A stretch of 64,000 nucleotides of DNA from Bilabrum cf. latius (lineage: Eukaryota > Bigyra: Bicosoecida > Bigyra > Bicosoecida): positions 62,001 through 126,000 of the forward strand of contig OZ237735.1 of the NCBI GenBank assembly GCA_965178125.1, in the 5' to 3' direction. The notes below the pieces were generated by a model. It saw nothing but the letters and a program-made list of their open reading frames with translations, was not told the DNA's origin and made no database searches. Of this stretch, positions 34,020-44,485 are shown piece by piece. The first letter of the stretch is position 1, and each line of letters starts with the position of its first letter. The position numbers and the translations under genes were made by a program.

Positions 34020-35933
34020 TCAGCTCTCACCTGCCGCCCCACCGGCTCCGCTCTCTCTGCTCCCACCCCCGGCCCCGTCCTCACTTCCCTCACCTTTGTC
34101 TTTACCATCTTCCTTCGGGTCACCCGGCGCGCTGACGCCGGCCATGTGCGAGGCGGCTGCCAGGTGGGCAGCAAGGTCCTCCTGAGCCGCGCCACCACCA
34201 GGCAATGCACCCGGGACGGCCCCGGCCCTGGCCCACGGCGCTGCTGTCCCAACTCCTAGCCCAGCTCCCGCACCTGCACCCGGACCAGGCCTCGCCCACG
34301 GCGCTGCTGTGCCAGGCCCCGCCCCCACACCTACGCCCATGCCCATGCCCATCCCGGCGGCCCCGGCCCTCGCCCAAGGTGCGGTGGCCGACACCCCCAT
34401 GCCCACCTCGACGGGTGCCTGCCGCCCCAGCCGCGCGTCGGAGCGAGCCACCTGCCAGTCGGCCGGCAGCAGTTCCCCGAAGAGGAGGTGCTGCATCACC
34501 TGCCTCTTGGCCAACACCTCTCCGTGAAACATGCGCAGGAGGCCCCGCCGGGCCCGCTCCCAGGTGGGCAGCTGGCTCACGTCGTGCAGGATCGGGGAGT
34601 GCTCAGCGAAAGGGGCCCCTGTCTTCACCTCGAGCACGAAGTCAATGGCGCGCAGATACATGTACTCGTCGCGGTGCGCCTCGCGCACGGCGGGGTCCAG
34701 CACGGAACTGGGCCGGATGGCCTGGTGTCGCACGAGCTGCGATGCTCCGAATAGAAAGACCAGCAGCTGGTAGTCATCCAGGCTCCACACACCGTGCGAG
34801 CCGGCGGGCTCCAGCTTGTACGCGCCTTGAATTCGCCTGCAGACCCGCATGTAGGCCGGAAATGCCCGCAGCGCCATGGCCTGCAGCCATGTCGATGCAC
34901 CGGGTGCAGCCGCACGGGCAGCACCAGCACCAGCACCAGCACCAGCACCAGCACCAGCACCAGCACCAGCACCAGCACCAGCACCAGCACCAGCACCAGC
35001 ACCAGCACCAGCACCAGCACCAGCACCAGCACCAGCACCAGCACCAGCACCAGCACCAGCACCAGCACCAGCACCAGCACCAGCACCAGCACCAGCACCA
35101 GCACCAGCACCAGCACCAGCACCAGCACCAGCACCAGCACCAGCACCAGCACCAGCACCAGCACCGGCGGAAGGGGCGTCGTGGGGGCCGCTGGTTCGAG
35201 CAGCCGCTGCTCCAGACCCTCCTGTATCGCTGCTCGTGGCACTCTCATCTCCCGCCGTGCCTTTCTCCTTCTCCCCGCCCGGGTGCCCCCCTGGCCCCGC
35301 AGCCTCCGACGGCTCCTTGTCACCTGCTGCGTCACCGGGCTCATCCGAGTGGTCGCAGTTGTCATGCAGGAGCAGGAGCAGCACCACAAAGCAGCACTCA
35401 TGACCGGTCCCATAGTCAATTCGGGTCGCATTCCCAAAGCTCTCCGCCAGGTACCCAGCAAGCTCGCGGATGCTGCTCGGTGACAGGTCGCTCGCCCCCG
35501 TCGTCGATGCTTCCTCAGCACCTTCCGCAGGATGGCCCGCAATGACATACCGCATCAAATTCTCAGCCTGGGAGACCATGTCTTTGTGGTACGATCTGTA
35601 GGCCTTGTTCCCGAACCGCATGGGCTGCTCTATAGGCGGGTGCCGGTCAACCAAGTCGTGAAGCTGTTCAAGTACCTCGACCAATCGCGACACGACGGGG
35701 GGTACCTAGATATCTACCGACATAGATTTACCCTCACAAGCCAGCGAGAGATCGCCAACAAACGCAGAGATCCTCCGAAAGCTATTCGATGACCTGAACT
35801 GATTGTGATCAGCGTCAGACAAGATCATTCTCTTCAGTCCCCATCGAGCTCCTGCAACTTCATCCGACGGATCCATGGATGATATTGGGTCTATGACAGA
35901 CCCCATCTCTCCAGGAAGCTCCGGCGATGACAT
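34020..35933 (-). CDS. PTPA: PP2A activator PTPA with Gly-Ala insertion
   Basis: A single exon of 637 aa ends in TGA, with TAG at 35706 read as Gln. Family blocks in order: SNSFRRISAFVGDLSLACEG, then PPIEQPMRFGNKAYR, SFGNATRIDYGTGHE, YMRVCRRIQGAYKLEPAGSH followed by GVWSLDDYQLLVFLFGASQL, EVKTGAPFAEHSPILHDVS and VMQHLLFGELLP. PTPA is a peptidyl-prolyl isomerase-like chaperone that activates the PP2A catalytic subunit by metal loading. Between RIDYGTGHE and the LEPAGSH half sits a disordered insertion of about 150 residues, including an uninterrupted Gly-Ala dipeptide run of about 82 residues (about 257-338). The last 120 residues are Gly/Ala/Met/Trp-rich repeats (TAPWARAG-like) with no family match. 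Divergent from MANF (122 bp between starts) and convergent with POLD1. Confidence 0.95.
34917..35166. repeat. CAGCAC hexanucleotide array (about 250 bp) inside PTPA
   Basis: About 41 nearly perfect tandem units of a CACCAG hexamer. On the minus strand they encode alternating Gly-Ala within the PTPA frame. On the plus strand the three frames would give Gln-His, Ser-Thr or Ala-Pro runs, which explains the spurious long plus-strand frames here. The unit is a multiple of three, so length change keeps the frame. Confidence 0.95.
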
Positions 35934-36055
35934 GATCCTTGCGAATTTTGGTCAGTTGCAGCAAAAAATTAGCCTGCCGGAACGAACCTACGATCGAACG
36001 TTCGCCAGCGCCACAGAACCAACGAATCGTAAATGCAGCAAAACTGTAGCACAAC

Positions 36056-36762
36056 ATGAGGGCGATCGCACTGGTACTGCTAACGTTTGGGTTTGCGGTC
36101 GTACTTTCTGTAGAAGCTGCGAGGAAGGATCCGAAAGAATGCGAAGGTAAGCAATGAAGGCAGCACTTAGCAAGCAAGCATACACGTGGCGGTATCCGAA
36201 CCAACGCTGTGGCTTGGCGCGTACCTGAAGGATGTTCCGGTGCTATGGAATATTGTATCGAATCAATCCGAATGATGCGGCTTTGGATCAGCTCTAGCTC
36301 CCCAGAAAGTCGCCAGAAGTGCATTGGCAAGCTTTTTTCATCGCAGTATGTCGCAAGGTTCTTACGGACGTCAGAGATGGTCTTGACGAGGGAGATTCCA
36401 AGGATCTCGTTGCAATTGAAGGCGCCATTGATTCAGAGTGCTCAAAATTGCGGAAAGCGAAGCCTGACGGGCCGGAGCGCAAGCTGTGTTACTTTATCGA
36501 GCCGGTCAAGCGTAGCATCAGCTAGCCGATGAAGAACGGTGTGCCGGTTGAGAGAATCTGCAAGCGCCTCAAGAAGAGCGCCCCGGAAGTTTGCGAGATC
36601 CGCTTCCCCGAGAAGCTGGACCTGAGCAAGACTGACATCACCAAGCTGCGTGTGAGGCAGCTCAAGAAGATTCTGAACGAGCGCGGCCTCAAGTGCGACG
36701 GCTGCCTGGAGAAGGGAGACTACGTTAGAAAGGTGCGGGAGGCGATCAAGGACGAGCTTTGA
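36056..36762 (+). CDS. MANF: MANF/CDNF-family ER protein with KDEL end
   Basis: Exon 1 is 36056-36146 and exon 2 36347-36762 (200-nt intron, GTAAGC donor, ATCGCAG acceptor), 168 aa. Exon 1 encodes a signal peptide (MRAIALVLLTFGFAVVLSVEA) and DPKECE. The splice creates CEVC, the first CxxC-spaced cysteines of the saposin-like N-domain. Next come LCYFIEPVKRSIS, TAG (36523, Gln), PMKNGVPVERICKRLKK and PEVCEIRF. The SAP-like C-domain (LSKTDITKLRVRQLKKILNE, CDGC) is followed by REAIKDEL. The CDGC pair matches the CxxC of animal MANF. The protein ends in a canonical KDEL, stronger than the RTDL-type end of human MANF, implying ER retention. In animals MANF binds BiP and protects ER proteostasis; the same role is an inference here. 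Confidence 0.93.
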
Positions 36763-37526
36763 GAGCCACTTGCTGCGGATGTGCACCGTCGCACGCGTGC
36801 ACGAACAGGTGCCCGGCGCTCGGTCTTGGCCCCGGCCTCCCCAGCACGTTTTGAGGCAAAAATGCCCCAGCGGCAAACAACACAACAGGCCGATTCCTTT
36901 ATTATGTGTCCTTACATGCATGCATGGACAATGTGCCCTACCAAGTCCAGAAGAGCGGCAAGCCCTTTGTTGCTGAGTCTGTGTGCGGAAGAGTGATTGG
37001 GTGGGTGTCTGTCAAAAATACGCCACGTCATCACGAGACTCCGTATGTACTACTCGTCTTTTGTGTCGCAAGCCAAACTTGAGTCGAGGACGTCCATCCG
37101 CCCATCCCGCCGTCGTGTGGATCAAATTTGAGCCACCCTTCTCACCATCCCGTCACGACGGACCGCCCACGAGCCCAGCTGTGCAGAGACGAAGCAAAGA
37201 CCGAGGCATCGCTATTCCCAGCAGAGGACTCGATGGGCACAATAGCTCGCGAAAGCGTTGCTACCATCCTCTCCTCTCCTCCGATGCCCCCGGCCAGAGC
37301 CCGACCCCCCTCCCGTCAGTGTGTCAGCACCTATCGCGGCCGCGGACACGGCGGCGCACCAAACCGGCAGTAGACGGTCTCGTCACTGCATAGTATTGCG
37401 TGCAACGCAATGCAGAAACGTGAAACCGATCCGCCGGCCCGTGCGACCCGCCGCCCCCCGCGGCGCACCGCCCCTCTCTTCAAGAGCGGGTCCATGCCGC
37501 GCCTGCGGGCCCCCTCGCTCCTTCTC
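36763..37526. other. intergenic stretch, no gene seen
   Basis: The 764 bases between the stop codons of MANF (+) and the Stm1/SERBP1-like gene (-) hold no frame with recognisable protein on either strand. Frames entering from 37.4 kb on the plus strand are mirror images of the Arg/Gly-rich minus-strand gene. It presumably carries both 3' UTRs. Confidence 0.5.
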
Positions 37527-38961
37527 TCACAGAGAGGGGAACTCGGCGGCCTCGTCGAAGGTGCTGCGCCCGGCCGGGCGCCCGCGGCCACCGGCGCGCG
37601 CGCCGCCGCCGCGGCCGCCGGTGCGGGGCCCGTCACGGCCGCGCCCACGGCCTCCATCGCGGCCGCGCCCGCGGCCACGGCCGCCCTCACGGCGGGCCGG
37701 GCGGTCACCCTCACGGCGCGGGGCACGGTCGCCATCACGGCGCGGCGGGCGGTCTCCGTCCCTGCGAGGCGGGCGGTCGCCGTCGCGGCGCGGGGGGCGG
37801 TCGTCGCCGGAGCGAAAGGATCCGAGCTGCGCGGAGATGTCCTCCTCGAGCACGTCCCTGGCGTGCGTCCTGCTCTTCTTGCTCTTCTTCTTCTTGGAGG
37901 TCTTGGCCTGCCCCAGGGAGGAGGCGTCGATGATGGAGCTCACGTCCACCGGACCCGCCCTCTCGGCGGAGCGGTCGATGACCTTGGCCTTGCTCAGCTT
38001 GGAGTCGTCCACCTTGGCGGTCTGCACGCTGGCGAAGGCATCCCCCTGCCTCTTCTCGGCCTGCAGGGCGCGGTACTCCTCCAGGGTGAGCATGGGCTCG
38101 GGCTCGGCGGCCTTGCTCTCCTGGGAGGGGCCGTCGGCGCCAGACTCGGCGGCGGCGCGGGCGGCGTCATCAGCCTCCTCCTTGGCGGCGGAGGCCACCA
38201 CGGCGCTGGCAGACCCGCCGGCCAGCTTGCCCACTGGGGCGCTGGCGGCGGCCTTGGGGCCGCCGGTGCGGCCCTTGGCGCCGGACCGGTCGTACGTGCG
38301 CTTGGCGCCGCGGCGGTTGGTCTCCTTGGTGACGTGGGGGCCCTGCTCGCGGGACTTCTTGGCGGCCTCAGCCTTGGCCTTGCGGGCCGCGGCGGCACGG
38401 CTCGCCTTGCTGGGCTTGGCGGTCTGGGTGCGAGCTGCGGCAGCGGTGGTTTGGACAAATCGAAATCAGGGGGCGGTGCAGTAGCGAGTTGGAAAGAGTA
38501 TGTGCGTCTAAGAGGAAGCCATACTTCGCGGTGATGCAGTTGTACGGGCGCCTGGTTTCAAGACAGGCCTTGACAAGAACAGTAGCGCAAGGGCAACTCA
38601 CGAGCAGATCCCTCGTCCTCCGAGTCGGAGTGCTCGAACATCAGAGAATACTGCGGTGAAATGAATGAGTGTATTCTCGATCGCGGGAATTTGGTTGCTG
38701 TGATGCTCTGTGATCAACATTTGCCAGCGATAGGATCTGGCTGCAACTTCGGACGGCAGAAGCATAACTACAACTGCGCATAGTTAGCCCGGAGCATCCA
38801 CCGTAGGGCGTAGCCGCAACGGTTGACTGCCATGTCGTGTAATATACGTACATCTAGCCTCTGCCATCCATTCATACCACTCCAGTGAACGAGCACGGGA
38901 TAGAATTGCTTCCCTAGGGCATTGCGACGCCATTACAACTTACCTTGTTCTTGGTGTCCAT
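37527..38961 (-). CDS. Stm1/SERBP1-like RNA- and ribosome-binding protein
   Basis: Three exons, 38961-38944, 38650-38602 and 38434-37527, with introns of 293 and 167 nt (GTAAGT and GTGAGT donors), give 324 aa and TGA. There are no in-frame TAG codons. The N-terminus reads MDTKNKYSLMFEHSDSEDEG across two splices, a short acidic motif near the start as in the family. Lys/Ala-rich helix and HVTKETNRRGAKRTYDRSGA follow. The middle holds MLTLEEYRALQAEK, the conserved HABP4/PAI-RBP1 segment. The C-terminus has five or so RPPRRDGD-type repeats, an RG/RGG-rich tract ([20 protein letters not shown]) and FDEAAEFPSL at the end. Such proteins clamp inactive 80S ribosomes and bind mRNA in the cytoplasm. 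The 18-nt first exon is inferred from phase. Confidence 0.82.
37683..37800. repeat. 24-bp tandem repeat encoding RPPRRDGD units
   Basis: About five imperfect 24-bp units on the minus strand in the Stm1/SERBP1-like gene encode variants of RPPRRDGD (also RAPRREGD and RPARREGG). They lead into the RG-rich tract. Confidence 0.7.
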
Positions 38962-39239
38962 GACTTCTTAGTTTGAGAGAGTATCAACCGGGATAAAGGT
39001 GCTGACTATCAACCTGACCCCGCAAATCCCGCCGTGTGCGTCTCAATGAGTACGATAGCGAGTGATTGCAGCTGGCTGGTTTCGGGCCCGGATTTCGTCC
39101 AAAAATACGATTTTGTCGAGCGGCCGGAGGCTTGTAGCGTGCTACTTGAGCACGGACAAAGAGAGGCTACTTACAAGGTTTCTTGGCGTGCTTAACCGTT
39201 TTTCTTAATCCACTTGCCTACCTACTGCATTGCACCAGG

Positions 39240-40238
39240 ATGGCTCTCCCCCCCCAGGTTGCTGCTCGATTGAAAAAGGCGCAGGAGGCGTAGGCGGCGG
39301 CCTAGGCAAAGGCTGCCGAGGCAGCTTCTGCTGGTGGTGCTGCGGTAGGAACAGACTCTGATGAAAGCGAGGATGAGGCTGATGCGAGCACAGAGGCTGC
39401 AATGATGCCCCGGGTAGGAGCGGCTGGTGGCGGGCCAGGCGGAATGCCGCCGCAGCAGACAGGTGCCCCTGCTCGGCAGGAACCGCCTGAGGGATTCAAG
39501 GAGTGGTGCTAGGTGTACCCCTGCTATATTGACCCCACATTTCCGCTCAGAAAAGGCAGAAAAATTTCAAAGGAGAAGTGTGCAGGATGTGAGCTTGCTG
39601 CTTTAGCATGCCCCGAACAGCTGGACAGTTCCTACATGTGATGTTGCGACTTGCATCCATTCCCCCGACATGCGTTCCTTGCAGGTGATAGGCTCCAGAT
39701 TCGAGAATTAGTAGGAGCAATCTAGCGTATCGGCCTCGCGTTCGAGGTGGGAATTGAGCAAGGCAAGCGGCATCCGTGCGATCCGCTTCGACCAGGCAGG
39801 ATTCGCGTGAAACTGTTCGACGATGACAAGAAACCAGTGCATGAGGAAATCCCGTCTAGAAAAGCCCTGTTTGAGCGGCTAGCGAAGATCATTGGGGGCA
39901 TCGAGGGCCGCGGGCCCGCCGTGGAAAAGGGCTACGCCGCCTCGATGGCCCAGCTGGACGACGTGCTCACCAAGGGCTCCATGGCCGTGCAGAAAGAGCT
40001 GCAGCAGCAGCACATGCAGATGCAGCAGCAGCACATGGCGGCCCAGAGGATGGCCATGAATAGCGGCGGGGCTGGGGGAGGGGCCTTCCCCGCGTTGGCT
40101 GGGGCTGGGGCTGTGGCGGCGGGGAATGCGGCGGGAGCGGGGGCGGCAGCGACGGAGGCAGCCGCGGGAAGTGCCGGTGCAAAGCCAGCTGCCACGGGGA
40201 CGTCTTCCAAGAAGAGACGACGGAGGCGAAGAAAGTGA
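39240..40238 (+). CDS. SRP19: signal recognition particle 19 kDa subunit
   Basis: Exons are 39240-39588 and 39685-40238 (96-nt intron, GTGAGC donor, TTGCAG acceptor), 300 aa and TGA. TAG is Gln at 39291, 39303, 39510 and 39723. The core is EWC-Q-VYPCYIDPTFPLRKGRK, then the splice, LQIRELVGAIQRIGLAFEVG, GKRHPCDPLRPGRIRVKLFD and EIPSRKALFERLAKIIGGI. It matches SRP19, which binds helices 6 and 8 of SRP RNA and prepares it for SRP54. The protein is about twice the usual length: the first 85 residues are Ala/Gln/Asp-rich, and after the core come a Gln/Met-rich helix (KELQQQHMQMQQQHMAAQRM) and an Ala/Gly tail ending in SSKKRRRRRRK. The basic end is typical of the family. Confidence 0.9.
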
Positions 40239-40494
40239 GGCAGCCTGCAGAGTTACCGCCAGCTGGCGTGCGGTGGATTTAGCGGTGCTTCGAGGGCACT
40301 CGAGCCCCCCCCCCCCCTTGCATTTCTGCGCACTACATTGCACGAAGCTGAATCATGACATCATCCTACGAATCAGCTCAGTCACTGCGCGTCGTGCGGA
40401 GTGCAGTGCTGTTACCAGGCACGGTGTGACGAGCAATCCAACTGCAGTTTCACAGTGTTCGTCTGGCCACCACAAGCGCCGGAAACTGCAGCGA

Positions 40495-41439
40495 ATGGCG
40501 GGCGAGGAGGCTGCTTATGACGAGCAGCTAAAGCTCCTCATGATTGGAGACTCCGGTTAGGCATTCAATTTTCCCGTTGGCCCATAGTTTGCGGCAGTCG
40601 CCAAGACATGTACTCGCTCTTTTCTCCCCAGCCGCCACTCTCTTTCGCATCGACCCATACAGGCGTTGGGAAAACTTGTTTGCTATTGAGATTTGTTGAG
40701 AGCAAGTTTATGGACTCATTTATCACAACAATAGGTATGAATCGCATGGGATGCCGAACGTGGTCAGCATTCGCGTTCCGAGCTCTACTGAATTGATTTG
40801 GAATGATGAGCCCCGTAATTTTCTGCAGGTATTGATTTTAAAACCAAGGTGATACCGATCGGTGGGAAAAGGGTCGAGCTGCAGATTTGGGATACAGCCG
40901 GTAAGTGCTGAATCGCGACGTGCTGCGCTTGTTCGGACCGGTTGGCGTGCCGCAGGGCATGGCGCGCGCGTTGCTCCAGCGCCGCTCTCACGCAAGAACG
41001 ACCTACATATTTCGCAGGGCAAGAGAGGTTTCGTACCATCACAGCATCGTACTTCCGGGGGGCGCAAGGAGTTGCGCTGGTGTACGACAAGACAGCGCGG
41101 GACTCCTTCGAGAACATTGAATCATGGACCGAGCAACTGCACGAGCATGGCGACCCGTCGTGTGCCTCCGTCGTGATCGCAAACAAGTCGGACCTGGAGG
41201 GCGAGGTGAGCGACGAGGAGGGCGAGGCGCTCGCCCGGCGGTTCGGGGTACCCTTCTTCGCTTGCTCCGCCAAGACCGGGACGGGAGTCGACACGGCCAT
41301 GAAACGCCTGGGAGAGCTAGCGTTGGATGCTTTGGAAAAGGGTGCAGGGGCTTTGACGGGAGCGGGGGCAGGGTCGGAAAAAATTGGTTTGGATACGGCC
41401 GACAAGGGCGGTAAAGCTGGCGGCGGTTGTGCTTGTTGA
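40495..41439 (+). CDS. Rab-family small GTPase (Rab8/Sec4-like)
   Basis: Four exons, 40495-40555, 40663-40734, 40829-40900 and 41018-41439 (introns 107, 94 and 117 nt), all phase 1, give 208 aa and TGA. Motifs: [14 protein letters not shown] (P-loop, split by intron 1), [12 protein letters not shown] (switch I, split by intron 2), [20 protein letters not shown] (switch II, split by intron 3), ANKSDLE and ACSAKTG. The end GGGCAC is a C-x-C double geranylgeranylation site. The FRTIT-x-S-Y-F-R-G-A-x-G sequence points to the Rab8/Rab10/Sec4/Rab1 group, acting in exocytic membrane traffic. The precise subfamily needs a tree. There are no in-frame TAG codons. Introns fall exactly in the three nucleotide-binding motifs. 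Confidence 0.95.
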
Positions 41440-41683
41440 AACAGTCATTCTGATGTGATTGCCCTTGGTATGCCGCTAGAAGTATTGGCTGTTTTTTCTG
41501 TCTTCCCTTGGCGATGGGGGTTGCCAATCCTGGTGCTCAGCCAGTGGCGAGGCTGCCTCGCCGCCGGCGAGGCATCGCCGCCGCCGGGATCCAGCAGCCT
41601 GATAAGCGTGACAACGGTGGGAAGTGAACCTTGCGCGCCGTTGCGTACATCTTCGGCTTCCCAGTGCACGGTTTACCATCACA

Positions 41684-42037
41684 ATGGATTCTTGCGTCAT
41701 AATTATTGAGAAAAGCTCCATCTTGCGCCAGCTTGGGTTCGTGGGCCTTGCAGTCTGGCCATTCATTCTGATCAAGGAGCAGGCCTACACGCAGAAGGGC
41801 AACTCCACGCACACGCTGCGTCACGAGAGGATCCACATTCGGCAGCAACTCGAGTGCTTGCTTGTTGGATTCTTGATCCTGTATGCTGTGCAGCTCCTCG
41901 TCGGCCTGCTGCAGCACGGCAGTCTCGGCGACGCATACCACGCCGTCTGTTTTGAAATGGAAGCGTACGACAATGAAAACAAGGGGTCGTATCTGAGGCG
42001 CAGGCGGCCTTTCGCATTTCTGCAGTATTTGTTATAA
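41684..42037 (+). CDS. small HExxH membrane protein of bacterial type
   Basis: An intronless frame of 117 aa ends in TAA; ATG at 41684 is the first Met before the conserved part. It has a hydrophobic segment (LGFVGLAVWPFILI), then TLRHERIHIRQQLECL, a membrane helix (LVGFLILYAVQLLVGLL), HAVCFEMEAYDNENKG and a final RRRPFAFLQYL. The HERIH is an HExxH zinc-metallopeptidase-like motif. The pattern (HERIH-x2-Q, a helix, then FE-x-EAY and a final R-x-x-FAW/L-x-Y) resembles a family of short hypothetical proteins I associate with bacteria. No function is assigned; a degenerate membrane metallopeptidase is a guess. The stop is 58 bp from the sulfatase stop on the other strand. Confidence 0.65.
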   Translation: MDSCVIIIEKSSILRQLGFVGLAVWPFILIKEQAYTQKGNSTHTLRHERIHIRQQLECLLVGFLILYAVQLLVGLLQHGSLGDAYHAVCFEMEAYDNENKGSYLRRRRPFAFLQYLL

Positions 42038-42095
42038 AGCCCGGGCGTCTTGTCTTTCAAGTAGCCGCGGCACACAAGCGTGCGTGGGTCGCTCA

Positions 42096-44091
42096 TCAGG
42101 TCGCGTGGGCTGCGGCAGTTGCACGAGCCTCAGCGGGCCCGGCAGCCGCAGCCGCGGCAGCTACCGCGGCGGCGCGGCGGGCGCGCTCCTCCACCTCGGT
42201 GGGGTACGACGACCGGCCGCAGGACGCGCCCTCGCAGGTGCGCAATTGGGCGAGCCCGGCGGCGAGCTCCTTCTTGGTCTGCTCGCCGGCCGACTTGTAT
42301 AGGTTGCTCGTCTGCCACACGTCCTTCTCCACGTCGTAAAGCTCCTTGAACCCTGTGACGAACTCGGTGTAGATACTCGAGGCCGGGCTAGCGGAGGAGG
42401 GGTCGTGGGTCCGCATGCCCTCGTACGTGTTGTTCCTCACGTCCTGGCACGAGCAGAACGGGGTGCCCGTGAAGAACGGGGGCTTGTTGTCCTGCTTCTG
42501 CGCGTAGCAGTTGAGGTCGGGGTCGGTCAGGTGAGAGCACTCGGGCGCGTTCCCTCCCGCCCCGTTCTTCTCCCCGTGGTACTCGAACAGCAGGGTCTGC
42601 CTCACCTGCCCCTGCGCCTCGGGGCCCACCGCGCCCTCCTGCACTGCCTGCGCCATGTGGATCTTGGGCAGCATGCTCTCGCCATCCAGCGGGGGCGCAC
42701 CCACTGCAGCGGCCGCTTCATCGGGAGAGGCCCCGGCCATGTCCGCGAAGGTCGCGGCGATGTCCACGTGGCCAACCTAGTAGGGCACCTTGATGCCGGC
42801 GGGGATGCCCGGCCCGCGCACGAAGGTGGGGATCCGCAGGTCCGTCTCCCAGGGCTGCCTCTTGTCCAGGCCCAGCCCGTTCTAGCCCAGATGGTATCCG
42901 TTGTCCGCCGTGTAGAAGAAGTACGTGTTGTCCCACACCCCCTGCTGCACCAGGGTCTGGTCCAGCCGGGCCACGATGTCGTCGATCGTCATGAGCGTCA
43001 GCAGCCGCCTGCGGTACAGGAGGTCCGTCCATGCGGCCGAGTTGGAGTCCATGGGGCCCGTGACCCCCTGCACGCTCTCGAACCAGTGCGAGTCCGCGTT
43101 CTTGGTGTTGTAGTTGGGCGTGCGAGGGGCCTGGATCGTGGGGAGCCGGTCGGCGTACTGTGGCGCGGGGTCCGCGGGCTGGTGGCAGGCGGGCACCGAG
43201 AGCACAGTGAAGAAGGGCTTGGCGTCCTCGGGGCGTCCCTCGGCGTGTGCCCTGCGCTGCTGCTCGGCGGACTCGGAGAGGAAGGCGAGCGTCTTGTTGA
43301 GGATGACGTTGGGCAGGTAGTCCGTGGCGTACTCGTCGCCGTGCTTCTCGGCCTGCCCGTTCACGCTCAGCTGATAGTTGAAGTAACGGCTATTTCCGAC
43401 CAGCCCCGCCCACATGTCCCACCCGGGTGGGACATGCTCCACGCCGCCCGCGTCCTTCTCGCCGCTGCACGAGGAGAGGGGAGGGAGGGAAGGTGGGAGA
43501 ATCTCGTGGGCAAGGGGTTGCGAGGGATGTTCTACTTTGATGAAACTCGTTTGTATACTCACTACTGATTGAGGTACTTTCCGCTGTAGAAAGTACGGTA
43601 GCCCTGCGCCTGCATGATCGTGCCAAATGTGAAGAGCTCAGGGCCGCTCCGCCACGCAGCTCCGTTGCAGTTGCCAGGGACAGAGTTGTTCGTGACGCCA
43701 GCAGAGTGTATGTATCGACCGGATACAATCGTTGACCTGCTCGGGCAGCACACGGGTGTATTGCAGATAGCCTATTCCATTGTGGCGCCCTTGTCAGCAA
43801 CCAGCGACTGCAGATGGGGCATCACCCGCATCGAATCCAGCAGCTGATCCTGATCGTCAGTGAGCACTGCGTTCGATTACTTGAAGAAATGAAAGCAGCT
43901 GCCGCAGTTGGCAAAACAAATCCATTCAAGCCGATTCCACGACGAGACTCTCCGAGGTGCAACTCCATCACGAAACATTCAAGCAGGCGGGTGGGTGTCT
44001 CACGAAACACAATGTTCGGTTTGCTAGCCGCCATCGCCCCAGTAACCGCGACTCCAACCATAAATGGCGCAATCGACATCGGGCCACACAT
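42096..44091 (-). CDS. secreted or lysosomal type I sulfatase (GNS/arylsulfatase-like)
   Basis: Exons are 44091-44004, 43866-43563 and 43464-42096 (introns 137 and 98 nt), 586 aa and TGA. TAG is Gln at 43772, 42882 and 42777; 42882 falls in DNGYHLG-Q-NGLG, a conserved Gln. Exon 1 encodes a signal peptide (MSIAPFMVGVAVTGAMA) and SKPNIVF; the splice gives NIVFLLTDDQDQ with the metal-binding Asp pair. Exon 2 holds VCCPSRSTIVSGRYIH, the C-x-P-S-R formylglycine signature, and ends in SGKYLNQ; the splice to YG restores KYLNQYG. Exon 3 has HVPPGWDMWAGLVGNSRYFN, RIPTFVRGPGI and NNTYEGMRTHD with YTEFVTGFKELYDVEKD. The substrate is probably a sulfated sugar or polysaccharide. The Ala-rich last 40 residues are not conserved. 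Confidence 0.93.
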
Positions 44092-44485
44092 TAGACCTAG
44101 TACACAAAATGACTGCCGTGACGCTTTGCTAAATCAGAAAGATCGTGTAAAACTACACTTTATAAATTGATTCGGAGCCGACTTTGATCCGATCACCTGT
44201 GCTGCTCAATGCAAACATAATTAGCTAGCAAGAGTTAGGCTAAGGCTATAATAGCAGATTGAGTGCTCAATTGAAGCCTCAGTCCCCAGCTCTTTAAGAT
44301 AGACAAGTGAGACCCGCTAGTACTGGAATGCGTGGTTGCTTGCCTGCGCTGAGAAATCGCTGCATTCCGGGCTGGACGGAACGGTACGCGTTCAACCTCT
44401 CGGAGTCGGACCAACTAGTCTCAATTGCATGGAATACGTACGAATATATTATTTATATCATGAGGTCCCGCAGCTACACAACAAA
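44092..44485. other. intergenic region upstream of sulfatase and RPLP0
   Basis: 394 bases between the divergent sulfatase and RPLP0 starts. It is more AT-rich than the surrounding genes and contains an AGGCTATAATAG stretch near 44242. It must hold both promoters; no gene is seen. Confidence 0.4.

Noticed and set aside
32543-34252. 569-residue minus-strand frame opposite POLD1
   Set aside because: His/Leu/Val-rich shadow of POLD1, which has all polymerase and exonuclease motifs on the plus strand.
34205-35545. Plus-strand Gln-His, Ser-Thr and Ala-Pro repeat proteins
   Set aside because: Shadows of the CAGCAC array in PTPA; the minus-strand frame carries the conserved PTPA blocks.
37258-38534. 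Plus-strand Pro/Arg- and Gly/Ala-rich frames of about 400 residues
   Set aside because: Mirror of the RG-rich Stm1/SERBP1-like gene, which has family motifs and consistent splice phases.
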